Positions 1 to 6,661 of a stretch of 6,661 nt of DNA are shown here, in pieces. The position numbers were made by a program, and so were the translations under genes. Positions within the stretch are counted from its first letter, which is position 1, and each line of letters opens with the position of its first letter. Source of the stretch: Pseudomonadota bacterium (GTDB taxonomy: Bacteria; Pseudomonadota; Alphaproteobacteria; Rhizobiales; Hyphomicrobiaceae); NCBI GenBank assembly GCA_023428365.1, contig JAEYYQ010000359.1, positions 1 to 6,661 of the forward strand, written 5' to 3'. The notes beneath the pieces were generated by a model. It saw only the letters and a list, made by a program, of their open reading frames with translations. It was not told the origin of the DNA and made no database searches.

Positions 1-2875
<2,875 letters not shown>

Positions 2876-2880
2876 TTCAG

Positions 2881-2908
2881 CATACCCCTAAATCTTGAAG
2901 GGGGCATG
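2881..2908 (-). promoter_or_regulatory. Hairpin sequestering the nrdA ribosome-binding site (riboswitch expression platform)
   Basis: Read on the minus strand, CATGCCCC and GGGGTATG form an 8-bp stem (four G-C pairs next to the loop, one G-U wobble) closed by a 12-nt loop. The 3' arm contains the GGGG of the Shine-Dalgarno sequence. No U-run follows, so this is not an intrinsic terminator. A sequestering hairpin below a cobalamin aptamer is the usual expression platform of translation-controlling B12 riboswitches in proteobacteria. The pairing is seen in the sequence; that it forms only when ligand is bound is inferred. Confidence 0.65.
2885..2889 (-). promoter_or_regulatory. Shine-Dalgarno sequence of nrdA
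   Basis: On the minus strand AGGGG lies 9 nt before the nrdA ATG. It fixes the start codon. Four of its five bases (GGGG) are paired in the hairpin at 2881-2908, so ribosome access can be controlled by RNA folding. Confidence 0.7.
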
Positions 2909-2952
2909 GGCCGAGCGGACGCGTGCGAAGAATGGCGCAAAACAGCGCCCAC

Positions 2953-3016
2953 AGACCTGCAAGCGACCACCGGGACACCCCGCCCGAGGACGTTATTCGC
3001 TTGTCGCGGCAGGTCT
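2953..3016 (-). promoter_or_regulatory. Candidate switching element: downstream complement of the riboswitch closing segment
   Basis: On the minus strand, the aptamer's 3' edge has AGACCTGC (3016-3009) then, after 6 nt, AAGCG (3002-2998). Downstream, CGCTTGCAGGTCT (2965-2953) is perfectly complementary to both blocks: 13 pairs with one 6-nt bulge and a 32-nt loop. Forming this helix would take apart the conserved B12 box and the P1 closing stem, so it is mutually exclusive with the ligand-bound aptamer. I infer it is the competing fold of the ligand-free RNA. A small GGCGC/GCGCC hairpin (2934-2949) lies next to it, without the U-tract needed for a terminator. Confidence 0.5.
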
Positions 3017-3193
3017 CCTGGCTCGCGGGTCGTCGCTATTGTCTGGCCTTCCCGATGCAACAGGCATCAGTGACACGGGTCGACAACAGCTCGCCGCTTA
3101 CAGTTGCGGGGGCAGCCCCGGAATCGCCTGGAAAATCAGGCTCACCGGGTTCCCTCTTAGCTCAGGACCAAACGGGCCCCGAGAACCTCGACA
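3002..3193 (-). ncRNA. Adenosylcobalamin (B12) riboswitch aptamer upstream of nrdA
   Basis: Read on the minus strand, the conserved elements of the cobalamin family occur in order: GAGGGAACCCGGTGAG near the 5' side, the core GCCCCCGCAACTGTAAGCGG (3113-3094), CACTGATGCC...GCATCGGGAAGGCC forming a P-stem arm, and the B12 box AGCCAGGAGACCTGCC (3023-3008). A likely closing stem is TGTCG (3193-3189) with CGACA (3006-3002). The length of about 190 nt is typical. The aptamer ends about 126 nt before the nrdA start codon and is oriented with nrdA, with no other gene between. B12 repression of a class I reductase is known from Streptomyces nrdABS. The exact outer boundaries are my estimate. Confidence 0.95.
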
Positions 3194-3363
3194 TCCATAT
3201 CTAGTTGGTGATTCTGGTTCATTGCGCAATGGGTCGTAGGGCGGTTCCATGACACCAACAGGGAACCCACAGCAAATCCACAACACGTCCCCCGTGCCAC
3301 CGTTGCTGAGTGCGGGTGCATCCTTCCGCAAACACGCACATGAAACGCCGTAAATCATCTCGT

Positions 3364-3387
3364 CGAAATATCCTCTGGAATATAGCG
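3364..3387 (+). promoter_or_regulatory. Putative ModE operator (Mo-box) upstream of modA
   Basis: CGAAATAT, 8 nt of spacer, then ATATAGCG: an inverted repeat in which six of eight positions per arm are symmetrical (CGnnATAT / ATATnnCG). This resembles the CGnTATAT...ATATAnCG pattern of ModE/Mop-type binding sites; the right arm fits fully, the left has one mismatch. It lies 64 bp before the chosen modA start, where a repressor would block the promoter, and a ModE homologue is encoded at the other end of the operon. The expected behaviour is repression of modABC when molybdate is plentiful. Confidence 0.6.
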
Positions 3388-3439
3388 ATGGATCGGGTAT
3401 TCCTATCTCCCGATTGCTGTGTAGAGCCTGCGGGCGGTT

Positions 3440-3445
3440 GGGAGG
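3440..3445 (+). promoter_or_regulatory. Shine-Dalgarno sequence of modA, decides the start
   Basis: GGGAGG directly abuts a first ATG (3446) and lies 6 nt before a second in-frame ATG (3452). The spacing favours the second ATG as the true start, removing two residues (Met-Arg) from the longest reading. Confidence 0.65.
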
Positions 3446-3451
3446 ATGAGG

Positions 3452-4252
3452 ATGTTGATCGGAAGACGAAAGGGACTTCTCGGGTTCGCTGGCCTGCTGG
3501 CCGCAGCGCTGTTGACCACCGGCCCGCTGACGACGGTAGCGCGCGCCCAGAGCGGCGACGTCGTCGTGTTCGCGGCGGCCAGCATGAAGAACGCGCTCGA
3601 CGCCATCAATGCGGCTTGGCAGAAGGAGAGCGGCAAGAAGGCGGCGATCTCGTATGCGAGCAGCTCGGCTCTGGCCAAGCAGATCGAAAGCGGTGCCCCG
3701 GCCCAGGTGTTCATCTCCGCCGATCTCGACTGGATGGACTACGTCGAAAAGAAGAACCTCATCAAGGCTGATACGCGGTCCAATCTGCTCGGAAATCGCA
3801 TCGTTCTGATCGCGCCGAAGGATAAGGCGCAGCCCATCGACATCAAGCCGGGCTTCGATCTGGCGAAAGTGCTGGGTGATGGGCGACTGGCGATGGGCAA
3901 TGTCGACGCCGTGCCCGCCGGCAAGTACGGTAAGGCGGCACTGGAGAAGCTCGGCGTCTGGGATAAGGTCGCCAATAAGGTCGCGCAGTCAGAAAATGTG
4001 CGTGCTGCGCTGCTGCTGGCGTCACGCGGCGAAGCTGCCGCCGGTATCGTTTATCAGACCGATGCCGCCGCCGATCCTAACGTAACGATCATCGGTACGT
4101 TTCCGGAAGATACGCATCCGCCGATCATCTATCCGGCAGCTTTGACGGCTGACGCAAAGTCGCCTGACGCCGCCGCTTTCCTGGACTATATGAAGTCGGC
4201 GAAGGCAAAACCGCTTTTCGAAGCCCAAGGCTTCACGGTATTGACCAAGTGA
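3452..4252 (+). CDS. modA: Molybdate ABC transporter, periplasmic substrate-binding protein
   Basis: Captures molybdate (and usually tungstate) in the periplasm and delivers it to the ModBC transporter. The 266-residue product starts with a Sec signal peptide: basic RRK at residues 5-7, a hydrophobic core, and likely cleavage after ARA (residue 32). The mature part opens with the family hallmark VVVFAAASMKNALD. Likely oxyanion ligands by analogy to E. coli ModA are S44 (FAAAS), a serine in YASSSALAKQ (70-72), backbone groups in VDAVPAGKYG (151-160), and Y201 in VYQTDA. Length is normal for ModA. It is the first gene of modABC, with a Mo-box upstream and modB 54 nt downstream without an obvious terminator. 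The start was chosen by Shine-Dalgarno spacing; ATG at 3446 is the alternative. Discrimination between molybdate and tungstate cannot be read from sequence alone. Confidence 0.96.
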   Translation: MLIGRRKGLLGFAGLLAAALLTTGPLTTVARAQSGDVVVFAAASMKNALDAINAAWQKESGKKAAISYASSSALAKQIESGAPAQVFISADLDWMDYVEKKNLIKADTRSNLLGNRIVLIAPKDKAQPIDIKPGFDLAKVLGDGRLAMGNVDAVPAGKYGKAALEKLGVWDKVANKVAQSENVRAALLLASRGEAAAGIVYQTDAAADPNVTIIGTFPEDTHPPIIYPAALTADAKSPDAAAFLDYMKSAKAKPLFEAQGFTVLTK

Positions 4253-4295
4253 GTTGTGCTGCGGCGGCCTGACATGACCGGCGATTTCGCGAGCT

Positions 4296-4300
4296 GAGGA
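4296..4300 (+). promoter_or_regulatory. Shine-Dalgarno sequence of modB, supports a TTG start
   Basis: GAGGA lies 6 nt before TTG at 4307 but 15 nt before the first ATG at 4316. Spacing therefore favours the TTG, which may also lower translation of the permease. Confidence 0.5.
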
Positions 4301-4306
4301 TAGCTG

Positions 4307-5017
4307 TTGTTTTCCATGGAATGGATGGCTCTCAGCCCGGAGGAATGGACGGCCGTTCATCTAAGCCTCAAGGTGGCGACCGTCGCCACCTTGTTCAGTC
4401 TACCGATCGGTATCGCGGTGGCCTTGGTGCTCGCGCGATATCGTTTCTGGGGCCATTCGCTGTTGAATGGCCTCGTGCTCATGCCACTGATCCTGCCACC
4501 TGTCGTAACCGGCTATCTTCTGCTGATCCTATTTGGGCGGCGAGGGCCGATTGGCAGTTTCCTGGCTGACTATTTCGGCATCGTATTTTCATTTCGCTGG
4601 ACCGGAGCGGCGCTGGCTTGCGGCGTCATGGGATTCCCGCTGCTCGTCCGCGCCATTCGTTTGTCGATCGAAGCTGTCGATAGCCGATTGGAGGAAGCGG
4701 CGGGGACGCTCGGCGCCAATCGCGCGTGGGTGTTTTTTACGGTCACGCTGCCGCTCATTGTTCCAGGTATTCTCGCGGGGATGGTGCTGTGCTTCGCCAA
4801 GGCCATGGGCGAGTTCGGCGCAACGATCACGTTCGTCTCGAACATTCCCGGCGAGACGCAAACTTTGCCATCGGCCATCTATACGTTCACTCAGGTGCCC
4901 GGCGGTGACCTGGGTGCACTGCGGCTGACGATCATCTCCGTGTTTATCGCGATGGTGGCGTTGATCGCCTCTGAGGTCATGGCGCGCGCTGCTAACCGTC
5001 GCCTGGATATCGAGTGA
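4307..5017 (+). CDS. modB: Molybdate ABC transporter, inner-membrane permease
   Basis: Forms the homodimeric membrane channel through which molybdate passes, driven by ModC. The 236-residue protein has about five hydrophobic segments (roughly residues 20-43, 53-77, 98-118, 146-166 and 206-226). The cytoplasmic coupling loop is EEAAGTLGANRAW (129-141) followed by VTLPLIVPG (146-154), the EAA motif of binding-protein-dependent permeases. The N-terminal LSPEEWTAVHLSLKVA and the GEFGATITFVSNIPGETQTL stretch (168-187) are characteristic of ModB rather than other permeases. The start is taken as TTG because of the GAGGA spacing; ATG at 4316 would shorten it by three residues. The stop TGA overlaps the modC start, so the two are probably translationally coupled. 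Confidence 0.95.
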   Translation: MFSMEWMALSPEEWTAVHLSLKVATVATLFSLPIGIAVALVLARYRFWGHSLLNGLVLMPLILPPVVTGYLLLILFGRRGPIGSFLADYFGIVFSFRWTGAALACGVMGFPLLVRAIRLSIEAVDSRLEEAAGTLGANRAWVFFTVTLPLIVPGILAGMVLCFAKAMGEFGATITFVSNIPGETQTLPSAIYTFTQVPGGDLGALRLTIISVFIAMVALIASEVMARAANRRLDIE

Positions 5018-6126
5018 TGTTGACCGTCGACATCAAACATCCGCAGGGCGCGTTTCTCCTCGACACCCGATTTGAGACGGGTAACGGCCTGATCGCGCTG
5101 TTCGGTCGTTCAGGGTCCGGCAAGACGTCGCTGATCAATATCATCGCCGGCCTGACAAGGCCGCAGCAGGGCGTGGTGAAGATCGGCGATGCGATCCTGG
5201 TCGATACCGCGCGCGGCGTGTTCGTACCGCGCCATCGCCGGCGCATCGGCTATGTTTTCCAGGAAGCGCGGCTGTTTCCTCACATGACGGTGCGACAGAA
5301 CCTGCTCTACGGACGATGGTTCGCACCTCGGACAGACCGTCGCGAGGATGTCGATCATGTCATCGATATGCTGGGCATCGGGCATGTGCTGGACCGGCGC
5401 CCCGGGCGCCTGTCCGGTGGCGAAAAGCAGCGCGTTGCGATTGGCCGGGCGCTGCTCGCTAATCCGCAATTGCTGCTGATGGATGAGCCTCTGGCATCGC
5501 TCGACGAAGCCCGTAAGGCGGAAATTTTGCCGTACATCGAGCGCCTGCGGGACGAAATTCGCATTCCCATCGTCTACGTCAGTCATTCCATGGCCGAGGT
5601 CTCGCGGCTGGCCAATACGGTCGTGGTGCTGTCGGACGGTAAAGTCGCGGCGAGCGGACCGGCGATGGACGTTCTGCACCAGCTCAATCTGGTGCCGCTG
5701 ATCGGTGGTGCGGAGGCTGGCGCGATCGTTGAAGCAACAGTGGAGCGTCACGATTCCCAGTACGGGCTGACGGAGCTGAAGTCGCGCGCTGGTCTGTGGC
5801 GGCTGCCGCATCTCGACGAGCCGGCCGGTACGCGCCTCAGGCTGCGCGTTCATGCTCGCGATGTGATGCTCGCCAAGTCTGTGCCGGATGATCTCAGTGC
5901 GCTGAATATCATCGCCGGAAACGTCGTCGATGTCGGTGGTGAAAGTGGTCCGATGGTCGAGGTCAAACTCGACTGCAACAGTGATGTCCTGATCGCGCGT
6001 CTCACCCGCTATTCGGTCGAGCGGCTGGGATTGGCTCCCGGCGTCAAGGCTTATGCGCTGGTGAAGAGCGTCGCCCTCGACCGTCGCGGGCATGCAACTC
6101 CCGCGCAGCGTGACCTGGAGGCGTGA
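5017..6126 (+). CDS. modC: Molybdate ABC transporter, ATP-binding protein with C-terminal MOP domain
   Basis: Cytoplasmic ATPase that powers molybdate import through ModB. In the 369-residue product the ATPase motifs are intact: Walker A GRSGSGKT (30-37), Q-loop Q82 (YVFQEARLF), signature LSGGE (132-136), Walker B LLLMDEP (152-158) and switch histidine H190 (YVSHS). Residues about 294-358 (SALNIIAGNVVDVGG onward) are the MOP/TOBE oxyanion-binding domain that marks ModC and can mediate inhibition by intracellular molybdate. The modB stop and the modC ATG overlap (TGATG); a GTG at 5014 is an equally in-frame alternative start one codon earlier. No strong Shine-Dalgarno precedes it, consistent with coupling to modB. 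The stop is 2 bp from the stop of the convergent modE. Confidence 0.97.
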   Translation: MLTVDIKHPQGAFLLDTRFETGNGLIALFGRSGSGKTSLINIIAGLTRPQQGVVKIGDAILVDTARGVFVPRHRRRIGYVFQEARLFPHMTVRQNLLYGRWFAPRTDRREDVDHVIDMLGIGHVLDRRPGRLSGGEKQRVAIGRALLANPQLLLMDEPLASLDEARKAEILPYIERLRDEIRIPIVYVSHSMAEVSRLANTVVVLSDGKVAASGPAMDVLHQLNLVPLIGGAEAGAIVEATVERHDSQYGLTELKSRAGLWRLPHLDEPAGTRLRLRVHARDVMLAKSVPDDLSALNIIAGNVVDVGGESGPMVEVKLDCNSDVLIARLTRYSVERLGLAPGVKAYALVKSVALDRRGHATPAQRDLEA

Positions 6127-6128
6127 AT

Positions 6129-6566
6129 TTACTCGACCTCAACGAGGGCCGGCCGGTCCGCAAGTGCTGCCTTGAGCGCCTTCAGATCGGCGGCAGTGGC
6201 CGAGGCTGCAGCCGTCTCGATGGCGCGATAGCGGCGCACCACATCGCGGCCCAGATCCGAAAGACGCGCGCCGCCGCCGCCCGTTCCGCCCATCTGCTTC
6301 TCGACCAGCGGTTCACGAAAAATCCGATTGATCTCGTCGACCAGTAGCCACGCCCGGCGATAGGACATGTCCATCTCTTTGCCGGCCGCTGAAATCGAGC
6401 CGTGCCGCTCGATCAACTCCATGAGCGTAATTTTGCCGGGGCCGAGATAGCCGAAGGCTCCGAAATCGACGCGAAGCGTCAGTTTGGCCTTCCGCAGTGG
6501 GCTTCCATCCTTGCTCTCCGCGTGTGCCGCCGCTCGTCTGGTGCTGGATTTCGGAGCCTGCCGCAT
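6129..6566 (-). CDS. modE: ModE-family molybdate regulator, DNA-binding domain only
   Basis: Likely molybdate-responsive repressor of modABC. The protein matches the N-terminal winged helix-turn-helix of ModE: LTLRVDFGAFGYLGPGKITL, then ERHGSISAAGKEMDMSYRRAW with VDEINRIF, then EPLVEKQMGG and the glycine-rich turn GGTGGGGARLSDLG. About 145 residues from the ATG used here; E. coli ModE is about 262 and carries two MOP domains, which are absent. The start is uncertain: the frame stays open upstream to TTG at 6617 (162 residues), GTG lies three codons before the ATG, and none has a strong Shine-Dalgarno. The conserved domain begins well inside all of them. It is convergent with modC, and its probable target is the palindrome upstream of modA. 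How it senses molybdate without a MOP domain is not visible here. Confidence 0.9.
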   Translation of the reverse strand: MRQAPKSSTRRAAAHAESKDGSPLRKAKLTLRVDFGAFGYLGPGKITLMELIERHGSISAAGKEMDMSYRRAWLLVDEINRIFREPLVEKQMGGTGGGGARLSDLGRDVVRRYRAIETAAASATAADLKALKAALADRPALVEVE

Positions 6567-6661
6567 CGCTGCCACCGCTGTTCTTGCTTGATTTGCCGGA
6601 GAGGCATCATGCCACAAACAGGCTGAGAATGATCACGCCTGAATTGCCGAGCGACGCATCG

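Larger units (their letters stand above)
2876..3451. other. Divergent intergenic region between nrdA and modA
   Basis: About 575 bp with no credible gene; the short open frames here break up across the riboswitch. From left to right it holds the nrdA Shine-Dalgarno hairpin, the alternative pairing element, the B12 aptamer, an undefined stretch (3194-3363), the Mo-box and the modA leader. The undefined stretch should contain the nrdA promoter, but I could not pick convincing -35/-10 elements. It does contain a perfect palindrome CATTGCGCAATG (3220-3231) and an inverted repeat GGTTCC-N13-GGAACC (3243-3267), both of unknown role. Confidence 0.8.

Noticed and set aside
2934..2949. GGCGC/GCGCC hairpin as an intrinsic terminator of the riboswitch
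   Set aside because: The stem is only 5 bp, and on the minus strand it is followed by ATTCTTCG, not a U-run, so transcriptional termination is not supported.
3265..3290. NrdR boxes or a DnaA box upstream of nrdA
   Set aside because: The stretch contains AAATCCACA (7 of 9 to the DnaA consensus) and CCCACAG, but no pair of 16-bp NrdR palindromes with the right spacing. One weak match is expected by chance.
3310..3771. Plus-strand open frame of 153 codons overlapping the modA leader
   Set aside because: It crosses the Mo-box and the modA start in another frame. modA is clearly the coding frame, and the overlapping translation is arginine-rich noise.
5110..6093. Minus-strand open frame of 327 codons opposite modC
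   Set aside because: It is fully antisense to modC, whose ATPase motifs are all intact. The translation is low complexity in Arg/Gln/Asp with no family signature.

Overview
The window comes from a GC-rich bacterium, most likely an alphaproteobacterium (probably Rhizobiales-like). This is inferred from base composition, gene content, a small one-domain ModE, and a long two-ATP-cone NrdA under a B12 riboswitch. No marker in the window fixes the genus.

Left part (1-3193, minus strand): a class I ribonucleoside-diphosphate reductase large subunit gene (nrdA). It runs off the left edge within a few codons of its expected end. Its roughly 320-nt leader contains a textbook adenosylcobalamin riboswitch (about 3002-3193). 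Below the aptamer lie a sequence complementary to the aptamer's closing segment (2953-2965) and a hairpin that would bury the nrdA Shine-Dalgarno sequence (2881-2908). The simplest reading is that B12 shuts off translation of the B12-independent reductase. That makes sense if a B12-dependent class II reductase exists elsewhere in the genome.

Middle and right part (3364-6126, plus strand): a molybdate ABC transporter operon. ModA is the periplasmic binding protein, ModB the permease, and ModC the ATPase with a C-terminal molybdate-binding (MOP) domain. A ModE-type palindrome, CGaaATAT-N8-ATATagCG (3364-3387), lies just upstream of modA.

Right end (6129-6566, or up to 6617, minus strand): a short ModE-family repressor with only the DNA-binding domain. 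It converges on modC with 2 bp between the stop codons. Transporter, operator and repressor together form a molybdate homeostasis unit. The 575-bp region between nrdA and modA carries control elements for both divergent units.
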